Shown: positions 55,160 to 64,000 of the stretch, in pieces | Layout of the letters: every line of letters begins with the position of its first letter | Numbering within the stretch: the first letter of the stretch is position 1 | Assembly: GCA_029245955.1 (NCBI GenBank) | Contig: JAQWOH010000001.1 | Coordinates: forward strand, 1-64,000 | Length of the DNA stretch: 64,000 bases | Reading direction: 5' to 3' | Source of the DNA: Fuerstiella sp. | GTDB lineage: Bacteria; Planctomycetota; Planctomycetia; Planctomycetales; Planctomycetaceae | The notes under the pieces: generated by a model | The model's input: the letters and a program-made list of their open reading frames with translations, nothing else | Databases searched by the model: none | Told to the model about the DNA's origin: nothing | Made by a program: the position numbers and the translations under genes

Positions 55160-55775
55160 ATGGCAATAGTGACTTGGCTTGTTCTTGTGCTCCGGGGAGC
55201 GTCCTGGATGTGGAACTACGAGACGACTTCCGGGAATCCGCCACGACCGAACAACACTGGCCCGCCGAGAGTCAACTAAGTTGCGATCCAGATCGCCTAA
55301 CACCTGTCATATTTGCTCACCCTCATTGCCCGTGCACACGAGCAACGATCGGGGAAGTGGCGCAGATTCGGGCTCGTCGCCCCGACCTCGTCGATGTCCA
55401 CGTCGCATTCTTCAGACCACTCATGTTCCCCGTGGGGTGGAAAAAGATCGGTCTCTGGTCCTCTGCCAGCCATATTGCCGGTGTTCACATAAAATGCGAG
55501 CAGGGGGCGTCCAGGCCTGTCAGTTGGGCGCAACGACCGCCGGGGATTCGCTGTTCTATGCGGCAAGTGGGCAGCTGCTGTTCCCGGGCGGGATTACGGG
55601 CTCACGGTGTCATTCAGGTGACAATGCCGGACGTGGTGCCGTTGAGTCGCTCCTGCTGAACGACAACTCTGGACAGCAACGGCGGGCTCTTGCCTTTGGG
55701 TGTCCGTTGCCGGGCCGTATGAAAACTGCGGAACGGAGTGCGAGACATGAGGACTCCGCACACACACACATATAA
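55160..55775 (+). pseudogene. RedB-like thioredoxin-fold gene with two frameshifts
   Basis: Homology moves between three frames. From the ATG at 55160: TWLVLVLRGASWMWNYETTSG (membrane anchor). Then, one frame over: EQHWPAESQLS, VIFAHPHCPCTRATIGEVAQI, VAFFRPLMFPVGWKKIGLW and GVHIKCEQG. Then a third frame: GVQACQLGATTAGDSLFY, GQLLFPGGITGSRCHSGDNAG and LAFGCPLPG. Together these read as one protein of the RedB-like family with its HPxCPC redox motif. The second break lies at the ggggg run near 55506; adding one G restores the frame. The first lies near 55225-55255. Two breaks argue for a pseudogene rather than one sequencing error. Confidence 0.75.
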
Positions 55776-56201
55776 AGTGCCTCGATAGCGACACTTCGCA
55801 AAGGGCAGGCGACCTGTACAGGGAAGACTGTCTTGAGATTTTCAACGTACTGACCGGCTGTTTGCGGGACTGATGGTGCTGCAGTGGATTGCCCGAATCG
55901 CCGCTGCGGTCCGGATATCTCCGCTGACGCGGGGAGGTGTGTACAGCCGGACACACTTTCCCGTCTGGTCAGCAGTTGTTCCTGGCGGACTGACCTCCCT
56001 GCACCGATAGTGCCAGGTCCTCCATCGAATCTGTCCTGAATTTCCAGACGTGGATAGTGTACTGCGGCAGCAGATTTCCGTGTTCAATTGCACAATTTGC
56101 CAAAATATCTTCCTGCCTCAACGCACGTCTCAAGAACGCAACGTAAGTTTTGGATGTGTTTTACTGACCAGGTTTGACATACACGTGCAGAGGACAGTGA
56201 T
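55776..56201. other. Intergenic region
   Basis: About 425 bases before the globin gene. A CA-rich microsatellite ends the pseudogene (near 55759-55770). No gene recognised. The gaggac ribosome binding site of the globin lies at the right edge. Confidence 0.45.
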
Positions 56202-56621
56202 ATGGGATTGAATGTGGAACTGCTTGAGCACAGTTTCGAACTTGTGGCGCCCAAGGGGGAGGCGCTCGTGGACGTCTTTTACAATCACCTGTTTGAGGAT
56301 TACCCAGCCGTCCGGCCGCTGTTCGAAGACGTGGATATGCAGGATCAACGGTCCAGACTACTGGCTTCGCTGGTACTGGTTGTTGCCAATCTCAGAGCAC
56401 CCGAAGAACTTGCGCCTGCGCTTGAACTGCTTGGCCAGCGCCATACCAAGTACGGTGCCATAGAAGTCCACTATCCCGCTGTCGGCGCAACACTGGTGAA
56501 GAGTCTTGCCGAAATCGCAGGTGAACACTGGAACGACGAACTTGAGCAGGCGTGGTCTGACGCATATGACGAAATATCCGCGATTATGCTGTCGGGAACT
56601 GCTGTCGTATCAGCTACCTGA
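56202..56621 (+). CDS. Single-domain bacterial globin
   Basis: A 139-residue globin. Helix A/B: LNVELLEHSFELVAPKGEALVDVFYNHLF (Tyr/Phe at the B10 region). The C-D region is DYPAVRPLFEDVD. The proximal heme histidine is probably in LGQRHTKYGAIEVHYPAVGATLV. Length and pattern resemble Vitreoscilla-type or methanotroph single-domain globins, without a reductase domain. It would bind heme and O2 or NO in the cytoplasm. The gene is 88 bases before a hybrid histidine kinase, suggesting a sensing or detoxifying partner, though no direct link is visible. Confidence 0.88.
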   Translation: MGLNVELLEHSFELVAPKGEALVDVFYNHLFEDYPAVRPLFEDVDMQDQRSRLLASLVLVVANLRAPEELAPALELLGQRHTKYGAIEVHYPAVGATLVKSLAEIAGEHWNDELEQAWSDAYDEISAIMLSGTAVVSAT

Positions 56622-56709
56622 GGCACGTCGCTGCCAGGGTCTGTTGCATTCATGTGCCGAAGCCTGTCAGATCGCCATTCTTTTCGAGCACCAGTGAAAT
56701 GTTGACCCA

Positions 56710-58407
56710 ATGGTAGGGAATCACAGAATGGGTGAGGGAGACCTTCCGAAAATACTGATCGTTGATGACCACACGGACGGGCAGCGTCTTATGGAAGAGA
56801 TGTTGCGCACACTTCCTGCTGAAATTCACAAGGTGTCGAGCGGGACCGAGGCGCTCGGAGTCATCGTGTGCCACGAGGTCGCCGTCGTGTTGATGGAAGT
56901 GCAGGTGTTCGGACTGGATGGATTATCGACGGCCATCGCCATGCAGAGCAATAAGAGTATGCGGCAACCGCCCATCATTTTTATTACTGAAGCCGGCGGT
57001 GATGATGCGACCGAATTCAAAGGATATGAAGCCGGCGCTGTCGATTTCCTCTACAAACCTGTCCACCCGAGCGTATTGCGGGCCAAGGTCGAAGTGTTTC
57101 TAAACCTCTATCGCCTGAGACGCGAGATCAGTAATCAAAACGCTATTCTGGAGGAGCGGGTTGCCCAGCGGACAGCAGAGTTAAAAACCGCATGTGAGGT
57201 CGCCGAAGCAGCCAGCAATGCCAAGGGCGAATTTCTGGCCAATATGAGCCATGAATTACGCACACCCATGACCGCCATTCTTGGTTTCACCGATATTCTC
57301 CTCAGCAGTCTGACGCAGCCAGAGAATATCGATTCCGCACGTACGGTTAAGGAGAACGGCGAATATCTGCTCAATCTGATCAACGACATACTTGACCTGT
57401 CCAAGATCGAGTCTGGAAACATCGATATAGAACAGATAGAGACGTCTCCCTATCAGATCATTGCCGATGTTGTCTCATTGATGAACGTCAAGGCAGTGGC
57501 AAAAGGACTGTCATTGGACGTTGAGTTCGACAGCCCTGTTCCTGAAACGATTCGTACCGATCCTGTTCGAATACGTCAGATACTCATCAACATTGTTGGC
57601 AATGCCATTAAGTTCACGGAGACCGGGTCGATTCGGCTTATCGCTCGCCTCGTGGATGAATTCGCCGACGAACCTAAACTGCAGTTCGACGTGGTCGACA
57701 CGGGTATCGGGATTCCCGAAGACAAGATCGATAAGATATTCAAACCATTTATTCAGGCCGATGGCTCAACAACTCGACTGTTCGGTGGTACCGGGCTCGG
57801 ACTCTCGATCAGCAAAAGACTGGTCGAACTGCTTGGCGGAAAGTTTTCAGTTTCAAGTACAGTCAACAAGGGAAGCACGTTTACCATTTCCGTCTCTACC
57901 GGTCCGCTGGAAGACGCACGACTCATCCGAAACTCGGCGGAAGCGAAGCTCAGAGTAACTGACAACGAACCGTCGGAGATTGACGGCCTTTCTCTTTGCA
58001 ACCACCGCATCCTCGTCGTCGAGGACGGCGCAGACAATCAACGATTCATCAGCTTCATGCTGGAAAGGGCCGGAGCAGAGGTCACATTGGCAGACAACGG
58101 AAGAATTGGCGCCGATTTGGCAACAGTCGCCAGCTCGGAAGGTCGTCCATTTGATGTGATGCTCATGGATATGCAAATGCCGGTGATGGACGGCTATGTG
58201 GCTACACGGCAACTGCGAGACAAAGGGTACACTTTACCGATCATCGCCCTGACGGCTCATGCGATGGCAGCTGACCGCTCAAAATGTATCATTGCCGGGT
58301 GTGATGACTACATGAGCAAGCCCATCAGTCGAAAAAGACTCCTTGAACTGGTGGCGAAGTACGCCGCGCGTACAAACACACCAGAAGCGGCGATAGTGGA
58401 GAGCTAG
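56710..58407 (+). CDS. Hybrid histidine kinase: REC-HisKA-HATPase-REC
   Basis: A 565-residue cytosolic hybrid sensor. The first receiver (residues about 14-135) has VDDH and FLYKP but its phospho-acceptor is Glu63 (LMEVQV) instead of Asp, so it is probably not phosphorylated normally. After a coiled coil (about 138-170) comes HisKA with MSHELRTP, His181, then HATPase_c with N box IVGNAIKF, G1 DTGIGIP, and GGTGLGLSISK. The C-terminal receiver is complete, with Asp487 in MDMQMPVMDG and Lys in YMSKPI. There is no input domain besides the first receiver. An ATG at 56728 with a better placed ribosome binding site is an alternative start. Output partner unknown. Confidence 0.9.
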   Translation: MVGNHRMGEGDLPKILIVDDHTDGQRLMEEMLRTLPAEIHKVSSGTEALGVIVCHEVAVVLMEVQVFGLDGLSTAIAMQSNKSMRQPPIIFITEAGGDDATEFKGYEAGAVDFLYKPVHPSVLRAKVEVFLNLYRLRREISNQNAILEERVAQRTAELKTACEVAEAASNAKGEFLANMSHELRTPMTAILGFTDILLSSLTQPENIDSARTVKENGEYLLNLINDILDLSKIESGNIDIEQIETSPYQIIADVVSLMNVKAVAKGLSLDVEFDSPVPETIRTDPVRIRQILINIVGNAIKFTETGSIRLIARLVDEFADEPKLQFDVVDTGIGIPEDKIDKIFKPFIQADGSTTRLFGGTGLGLSISKRLVELLGGKFSVSSTVNKGSTFTISVSTGPLEDARLIRNSAEAKLRVTDNEPSEIDGLSLCNHRILVVEDGADNQRFISFMLERAGAEVTLADNGRIGADLATVASSEGRPFDVMLMDMQMPVMDGYVATRQLRDKGYTLPIIALTAHAMAADRSKCIIAGCDDYMSKPISRKRLLELVAKYAARTNTPEAAIVES

Positions 58408-58558
58408 TCCACGTCTCCGGTTGTGACACACAGCTCTGGTTCGTAGATACTGACGGCCACTTTCGGGAGGCGTCAGCGACAAATGTCCCAGTACCATTTA
58501 GAATTCTGCACCACAAGATTGGCCGAATTCTCCGGCGCATGTCCCAGAGTAAAGAAGC

Positions 58559-58735
58559 TGACCTGACCCCACTAAACGCGACCGGATGTTGAGTGGTGGA
58601 CTCTGGTTTTGGTCACAGAAGAGGGAGGCATCAAAAGCCACGTAAGCGATTCAAGACAGAACAGATTATCCAGAAGCTTCGAGAAGCGGAAGTCCTGCTT
58701 TCGCAGGGAAAGGACGTTGCGGCGGCGTGTCGGCA
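58559..58735 (+). mobile_element. IS3-family insertion sequence remnant (left end and orfA start)
   Basis: Starts with tgacctgacccc, like an IS3-family terminal inverted repeat. The frame from 58593 encodes KPRKRFKTEQIIQKLREAEVLL and AAACRQI, the N-terminus of IS3-type OrfA (helix-turn-helix). The frame then runs directly into sulfatase sequence at about 58736, and the rest of orfA and all of orfB are missing. It is a dead fragment. Confidence 0.8.
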
Positions 58736-59623
58736 GATCTGTATGACCGTAACGATATCGAACTGGCCGCTCAATCTGCACCGCCGATGAACGGCGCCAC
58801 AATGGGACTGCACGAATCATTCGAGTTACGTACGCGCCACGGTATCCCTAAATCCGGTCCCATTGGCGATCAGTTAGCCAAAATGTTGCGGCATGGATAT
58901 TATGCCTGCGTCAGTTATGTGGATGCTCAGCTTGGTCTGATGCTTGATGCGTTGGACGAAGCGGGCATGTGCGAGGATACCATCATTGTCGTGTGGGGGA
59001 ATCACGGCTGGTATCTCGGCGATATGGGAGTCTGGGGCAAAGCCACCAATTATGAAATCTCGACGCGCGTTTCACTGATCGCCTGGACACCGGACATGAA
59101 GGTTCGCGGTAACTCGACCAAAGCTCTTGTTGAACGGGTGGATATGTATCCGACGTTGTGCGAACTGGCTGGCGTGCCATTACCAGAACATCTGGAAGGG
59201 CACAGTTTCGTTCCGCTGCTGGACAAACCTGGACGTCCATGGAAGAAGGCTGCGTTCAGTCAGTACCCCAATCGTGCTTTGCGCGAGTGGGCTGTGAATC
59301 CTCTGTCACAGGGTATGCGGCAGACGTTTTTTGGCCCGTTGATTGAACGGGTCGAGCAGAAAATTATCCGGCAACAGGGGCCGGTGTGGGAGCGGGAGCG
59401 GGAGCTATTCGAAAATGATTTGATGGGATATTCGATGCGGACTGACCGTTACCGTCTGGTCGTCTGGCGAGACCATCGCAATCCACAGGCGGAACCGATC
59501 TTTGACGAACTGTCCGACTACACAACAGATCCTCACGAGACGAACAACATTGCAGGTGAGCATCCACAGGTCGTTGAAAACTTGATGGCACAGATGGACG
59601 CTGGCTGGCAGTATGCACTGTAG
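58727..59623 (+). pseudogene. Headless sulfatase (iduronate-2-sulfatase-like)
   Basis: A 298-codon open frame that covers only the back part of a sulfatase: DLYDRNDIELA, LRHGYYACVSYVDAQLGLMLDALDEAG, VVWGNHGWYLGDMGVWGK, and FSQYPNRALREWA to the C-terminus. About the first 200 residues with the C-x-P-S-R motif are absent, replaced by the IS3 fragment. Also, the usual metal-binding D in GDHGWHLG reads N here. The enzyme cannot be active. It keeps an intact frame of 298 codons, so the loss is probably recent. The next gene follows 18 bases later, as in an operon. Confidence 0.85.
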
Positions 59624-59641
59624 AGGAAATAGGGCTTCAGG

Positions 59642-62419
59642 ATGTCGTTAACATCTCTCAAATTACATTGGTATGTTGGGCTGTGTGTCGCTGCGTTGCA
59701 ACTGCCGCAACGGCTGCCCGCAGACGAAGTTGACTTCAATCGCGATATCGCATCGATTCTCGAAGAGCGCTGCTGGTCCTGCCATGGCGAGGACGAACAG
59801 GAATCCGGTCTGCGTCTGGATCTTCGCGTCAAGGCGCTGCGCGGTGGCGATTCGGGTCTTGCCGCTGTTGTTCCGGGCAGGCCCGATAAAAGCTATCTGA
59901 TTGACGTCGTCAGACATCTTGATGCAGATGTCAAAATGCCGCCGGACGAAGACAAAATGCCGCCGGTCGAGATCGAGCTGCTGACTCGCTGGATTCAGCA
60001 GGGAGCAATATGGCCCGGGCAAATGGAGGCTGTGGCCGACGATAAAACGGATCACTGGTCGTTCCAGTCCGTTGTGCGTCCGGCTGTCCCCGATGTTGCG
60101 ACGAGTTCAGCAAACCCCGTGGACGCTTTTCTGTTTTCAGAACTTTCAGAACGCGATCTGAGTTTCTCGAAGCCAGCCGACTCGCGTTCGCTCATCCGGC
60201 GTGTTTCGATCGTGCTGACAGGACTTCCACCGACCCCCGATGAAATGGAACAGTTCCTTGACGCCTGCGATCACGATGTGGCCGCCGCCTATGAAGCACT
60301 CGTTGACAGGTTGCTTGCTTCGCCGCACTTTGGTGAACGGTGGACGCAACACTGGCTGGATGTGATTCGCTGGTCGGAAACGAACGGCTCAGAAGCCAAT
60401 CTCTATCGCAAGAACGCGTGGGTTTATCGCGACTACCTGGTTCGATCGTTCAACGAAGACAAGCCGTACGATCGCTTTATTCAGGAACAGATTGCGGGAG
60501 ATTCCATGGGCGTCGGTGAGGCCACGGGCTTTCTTGTCGCCGGTCCTCACGTTCCCGCTGCAACCGTTGGACGTGAACCGGCCGCGATTCGACAGGCTCG
60601 GGCAGATCGCATGGATGAGATCATGCAGACTGTCGGCGCTTCGGTCATGGGTGTCACGATCGGCTGTGCTCGCTGTCACAATCACAAGTTTGACCCTGTC
60701 ACGATCAATGATTATTACGCGATGACGGCCGTGTTTCAGGACATTGAGTTCGGCAGTCGCCAGCCGGAGTACTCCCAGGCTCATCCTCTAAGACAGCGCG
60801 GCGCAGAACTGCGGCGTCTGATCGCTGCGGAGCGTGTCAGGCTTCGGCAGTTTGGCGGCTGGGAAGAGGACTGGGGCGCGTACCGTGAAGTGCACTTTCT
60901 TCCGGCAACGACCACAGCTGTTCGCATTCGCTTCAAGATGAAGAACGTGGGGCTTGATGAACTGGAGATTCTGGGGGCGGCCGGCACGAACGAGAACTTC
61001 GCTCATCGCCGGAGGGGCACAAAGATTTCCGGTTTTCCCGCAGAGGGAACTGACGGGCGAAATCCGCTCAGTCGCGTGAACGACGGCGAGTACGGAACGA
61101 TGGCATGGCGGGCCAGAGGGGACAAGGATTCAGAGGAGCGGCCCACGCTTCGATTCGATTTCGTACAGCCTGAACAGATCAGCCGCCTGCGCCTGAGCAG
61201 CAATCGAGAGTACTTCTATGACACAGATTATCTTGACAGGAAACCGTATCTTCCGAGGTACGAGTTTGATCTGGATATTCTGACCGACGACGGAGATTGG
61301 AAGCCGTGGGTCGGCACGTGGTCCATCAACAGGAAACTGAATGAAAAACACGCGGTTCGGAAATCGATTATCGCAGAAATCCAGCGGCTGATCATGCTGC
61401 TCAGCGAAGAAGGACCACGGCCCAGTTTCGTGGGACGTTTTGTTCAGCCAGGCGTTACACGCGTGCTGCTTCGAGGAAGTCCGGAAAGCCCGCGCGATGA
61501 GGTGATGCCTGCCGGGCCGGCCATTCTTGGTGGCAATCTTGGATTGACGTCGGAAACTCCGGGCGCGAAACGTCGAGCTGAATTCGCAAAATGGATCACG
61601 AGTTCCGACTGTCCGTTAACCACACGCGTGATGGTGAATCGAATCTGGCATCACGTCTTCGGCCGCGGCATCGTCCCTACAACCAGCGACTTCGGCAAAG
61701 CAGGTGCACTCCCAACGCACCCCGAACTGCTCGACTGGCTGGCGGCGGAATTTGTGAGCCCCACCGTCTCGAAGGGACAGCCGTGGTCAACAAAAACGAT
61801 GATTCGAATGATCGTGATGTCTGAGGCATTTCGCCAGTCGAGTTCACCAGATCCGAGTGGCATAGTCGCTGATGCAGCTTCAGAATATCTGTGGCGGTTC
61901 CCGCCGCAGCGCGTGGAAGCAGAAGTGATCCGGGATTCGATTCTTCAGGCATCAGGTTCACTTAATCGAAGTATCGGCGGTCGAGGTTACCGCATTCATA
62001 ACACAAAAAAGACGTACGCTCAGTGGCAGGTTGTCAACAATTACGGCCCGGACACATGGCGAAGGATGCTGTATCAGGAACGGATGCGCCGTGTGGACGA
62101 CCTGATGTTCACCGCATTTGACTTCCCCGACTGCGGGCAGGTGAGGGCCATGCGACCTGTTTCGACTACACCACTGCAGGCACTTAACCTGATGAACAGC
62201 GTGTTTGTGATCGAACAGTCGAAGCGAATTGCGGATTGTGCAGTCAATGAGTCTGATGGTGACGTGAACGGAGCTGTTCACCGATGCTTCGAACTGCTTG
62301 TGGGGCGTTTACCCGACGCGGACGAACTCACAGAGTGCCTGACTCTGGCCCGGGAAGAAGATCTCTCTTTGGTCTGCCGGGCGATTATCAATTCCAACGA
62401 ATTCGCATTCCTGCCTTAA
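59642..62419 (+). CDS. DUF1549/DUF1553 protein with cytochrome-type domain
   Basis: A 925-residue exported protein. A signal segment (residues 10-27) is followed by a PSCyt1-like domain with heme motif CWSCH at Cys44-His48. DUF1549 lies at about 140-380 (LPPTPDEMEQFLDACD, FGERWTQHWLDVIRWSETNGSE). The centre has a jelly-roll-like insert. DUF1553 lies at about 640-890 (TRVMVNRIWHHVFGRGIVPTTSDFGKAGALPTHPELLDWLA). A gaggaa ribosome binding site sits 14 bases before the ATG. In Planctomycetes this type pairs with a DUF1501 protein, as here. Biochemical role unknown. Confidence 0.92.
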   Translation: MSLTSLKLHWYVGLCVAALQLPQRLPADEVDFNRDIASILEERCWSCHGEDEQESGLRLDLRVKALRGGDSGLAAVVPGRPDKSYLIDVVRHLDADVKMPPDEDKMPPVEIELLTRWIQQGAIWPGQMEAVADDKTDHWSFQSVVRPAVPDVATSSANPVDAFLFSELSERDLSFSKPADSRSLIRRVSIVLTGLPPTPDEMEQFLDACDHDVAAAYEALVDRLLASPHFGERWTQHWLDVIRWSETNGSEANLYRKNAWVYRDYLVRSFNEDKPYDRFIQEQIAGDSMGVGEATGFLVAGPHVPAATVGREPAAIRQARADRMDEIMQTVGASVMGVTIGCARCHNHKFDPVTINDYYAMTAVFQDIEFGSRQPEYSQAHPLRQRGAELRRLIAAERVRLRQFGGWEEDWGAYREVHFLPATTTAVRIRFKMKNVGLDELEILGAAGTNENFAHRRRGTKISGFPAEGTDGRNPLSRVNDGEYGTMAWRARGDKDSEERPTLRFDFVQPEQISRLRLSSNREYFYDTDYLDRKPYLPRYEFDLDILTDDGDWKPWVGTWSINRKLNEKHAVRKSIIAEIQRLIMLLSEEGPRPSFVGRFVQPGVTRVLLRGSPESPRDEVMPAGPAILGGNLGLTSETPGAKRRAEFAKWITSSDCPLTTRVMVNRIWHHVFGRGIVPTTSDFGKAGALPTHPELLDWLAAEFVSPTVSKGQPWSTKTMIRMIVMSEAFRQSSSPDPSGIVADAASEYLWRFPPQRVEAEVIRDSILQASGSLNRSIGGRGYRIHNTKKTYAQWQVVNNYGPDTWRRMLYQERMRRVDDLMFTAFDFPDCGQVRAMRPVSTTPLQALNLMNSVFVIEQSKRIADCAVNESDGDVNGAVHRCFELLVGRLPDADELTECLTLAREEDLSLVCRAIINSNEFAFLP

Positions 62420-62427
62420 CTTCAGCC

Positions 62428-63930
62428 ATGACCAATCCGGAACAACTTTCAATTCACGGTCGTCGTCTTCTCGATCGGCGTCACTTTCTCGGAACAGCCG
62501 GTTTGTCGACGACCGGGCTGGCTCTGTCCAGTCTGTTACACACGGATGGCCTGCTGGCCGACAAACCCCGAACTGTCAGCGGCAGGACGCCTGTGCGGCC
62601 GGATATTGACCCCGATAAACCGTATGCCGCCCGAAAGTCTCATGTCGACGTGCCCGCGAAGCAGGTACTGGTGATTTATCTTCCAGGAGCTGTCAGTCAC
62701 GTCGACACTTTTGATCACAAGCCCGCGTTAACGAGGCTGCACGGGCAGAAGCCTCCGGGAATTCCCGAAGTCACCTTTGAAGGGCCGACAGGTGACATTG
62801 CCCGGTCATTCTGGAAATTCAAGCCTCGGGGCCAGTCCGGCAAGATGGTTTCCGATCTGTTGCCGCATCTGGCGCAGCAGGTCGACGACTTCTGCTTCCT
62901 GCATGCAATGACGACCGATACCAGTGCCCATCCGCAGGGGGAAAACTTCATGAACACGGGCTATACGATGGAAGGTTTTCCGTCGTTCGGAGCATGGGTC
63001 ACGTACGCTCTGGGTACAGAAAACGAAGAGCTGCCGGCGTTCGTTGCGATTAACGATCCACGGGGCCTCGCCCGCAGTGGAAAGAACAATTTCGGAAACG
63101 GATTTCTTCCCGCCGCTTTTCAGGGAACGGATTTCAACGCGAAGAACCCGCCAAACAACCTGCACCGACCGGAATCACTGTCTGCCCGGGCGGACCGCAG
63201 AACCGTCAATCTTCTGGCAAGGCTTAATGCGAAGCACCTCAGCAGGTATCCGGACGATGCCAATCTTGCCGGTCGCATTGCCAGCTATGAACTGGCCGGC
63301 AGGATGCAGACATCCGTTCCGGAAGTCACCGACCTGTCCGGTGAATCAGAGTCTACGCTGAAAGCGTACGGTGTTGAGGGCGGCACCGTGCTTCGTGGTC
63401 ACTACGCGAGAAACTGCCTGCTGGCCCGGCGGCTGATCGAAAAAGGCGTTCGAGTCGTTCAGCTGTTCAACGGCAGCGACCCGTCAGGCGGAAACGGTGT
63501 TACCAACTGGGATTCGCACTCGAACATCCTGAAGACGCACGCCATGCAGGCTGAGATCATGGATCAGCCGACGGCCGCGCTGATCGCCGACATGAAACAA
63601 CGCGGACTACTGGAACATACGCTGGTTGTCTGGGCCACTGAATTCGGCCGAATGCCGTTCCTGCAGTCCAACGGCACAGGTCGCGACCACAACCCCGACG
63701 CCTTCACCTGTTTTCTGACCGGTGCCGGAGTAAAGAAGGGCTTCAGTTACGGGGAGAGCGATGAATTCGGTTTCAAGGCTGCGGTCGACAAAACGACCGT
63801 CTACGATTTCAATGCCACGCTGCTGCACCTGATGGGGCTGGATCATGAACGTTTGACCTTCTATCACAATGGATTGGAGCGACGTCTGACAAATGTGCAT
63901 GGGCATGTCGCCAACGATATCCTTGCATAG
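62428..63930 (+). CDS. DUF1501 protein with Tat signal
   Basis: A 500-residue DUF1501 protein. Twin-arginine signal: LLDRRHFLGTAGLSTTGLAL. Core markers: YLPGAVSHVDTFDHKPALTRLHG, NFMNTGYTMEGFPSFGAWV, and VVWATEFGRMPFLQ followed by GRDHNPDAFTCFLTGAG. The ATG at 62428 is 8 bases after the upstream stop and puts the Tat motif in the right place; the longer frame overlaps the DUF1553 gene. The pair is co-transcribed. Probably exported with the DUF1549/DUF1553 partner. Confidence 0.92.
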   Translation: MTNPEQLSIHGRRLLDRRHFLGTAGLSTTGLALSSLLHTDGLLADKPRTVSGRTPVRPDIDPDKPYAARKSHVDVPAKQVLVIYLPGAVSHVDTFDHKPALTRLHGQKPPGIPEVTFEGPTGDIARSFWKFKPRGQSGKMVSDLLPHLAQQVDDFCFLHAMTTDTSAHPQGENFMNTGYTMEGFPSFGAWVTYALGTENEELPAFVAINDPRGLARSGKNNFGNGFLPAAFQGTDFNAKNPPNNLHRPESLSARADRRTVNLLARLNAKHLSRYPDDANLAGRIASYELAGRMQTSVPEVTDLSGESESTLKAYGVEGGTVLRGHYARNCLLARRLIEKGVRVVQLFNGSDPSGGNGVTNWDSHSNILKTHAMQAEIMDQPTAALIADMKQRGLLEHTLVVWATEFGRMPFLQSNGTGRDHNPDAFTCFLTGAGVKKGFSYGESDEFGFKAAVDKTTVYDFNATLLHLMGLDHERLTFYHNGLERRLTNVHGHVANDILA

Positions 63931-63973
63931 TCTTCCGGCGATTGAGGGGACGTCTGCTGGACATTGGTGTTGA

Positions 63974-63993
63974 GCGAATCTCGACAGATTCGC
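63974..63993 (+). terminator. Possible terminator after DUF1501
   Basis: An 8-bp perfect stem (gcgaatct/agattcgc) with loop cgac lies 43 bases after the stop. The T-run cannot be judged because the window ends 7 bases later. Confidence 0.4.
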
Positions 63994-64000
63994 CTCGTCT

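Noticed and set aside
55758..55775. CA microsatellite considered as a regulatory repeat
   Set aside because: It lies at the end of a pseudogene and is short; no gene depends on it visibly.
1..64000. CRISPR arrays
   Set aside because: No regularly spaced direct repeats with unique spacers were seen; the short tandem repeats lack spacers and no cas genes are present.

Overview
The window comes from a planctomycete-type bacterium with moderate GC content. The evidence is gene content: several formylglycine-type sulfatases, DUF1501 proteins next to DUF1549/DUF1553 or DUF1592/DUF1552 cytochrome proteins, a TIGR03000-like secreted protein, a long WD40 protein, and a TPR protein carrying RpoA-CTD-like domains. 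These combinations are typical of marine Planctomycetes; I cannot name a genus.

Layout. 1-6.5 kb: the 3' part of a large WD40 protein, a TIGR03000-like secreted protein, and a secreted HEAT/YHS-like protein ending at a strong terminator. 6.7-22.9 kb: a type VI secretion system (T6SS). tssK and tssL read leftward. Divergently come a small unknown gene, a FliA-type sigma factor, tssA, tssB, tssC, a second tssC-like gene, tagJ (impE), tssE, tssF, tssG and clpV. From tssA on, the order matches the rhizobial imp layout. tssM, tssJ, hcp and vgrG are not in the window. 23-27.7 kb: an esterase, a decayed sulfatase tail, a DUF6159 membrane protein, repeats, tRNA-Ala(GGC), and a DUF2784/PQ-loop gene pair. 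27.9-35.5 kb: sulfated-glycan functions: a leftward group (DUF1501, Tat-exported unknown, sulfatase) and a rightward Na+/solute symporter followed by a sulfatase without signal peptide. 36-39.4 kb: a sodium-pumping decarboxylase operon (gamma, beta, alpha). 39.5-44 kb: a TIM-barrel isomerase, a HisA-like protein with a DUF455 protein, and the TPR/RpoA-CTD protein. 44.2-46.4 kb: tRNA-Gln(TTG) overlapped by the tail of a beheaded integrase that abuts a sulfatase. 47.3-54.3 kb: DUF1592, DUF1552 and ankyrin genes joined by short overlaps, then a PL6-like polysaccharide lyase. 55.2-58.4 kb: a twice-frameshifted RedB-like pseudogene, a globin, and a hybrid histidine kinase. 58.5-64 kb: an IS3-family remnant fused to a headless sulfatase, then DUF1549/DUF1553 and DUF1501 genes.

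Two themes stand out. The first is the T6SS: its own sigma factor is translationally coupled to an unknown partner, and tssB-tssC is bracketed by two perfect intercistronic inverted repeats. The second is decay around the sulfatase and glycan genes: three of the five degraded loci are sulfatase or transposon fragments whose break points can be read at base level. All functions are read from sequence and family memory; no database search was run.
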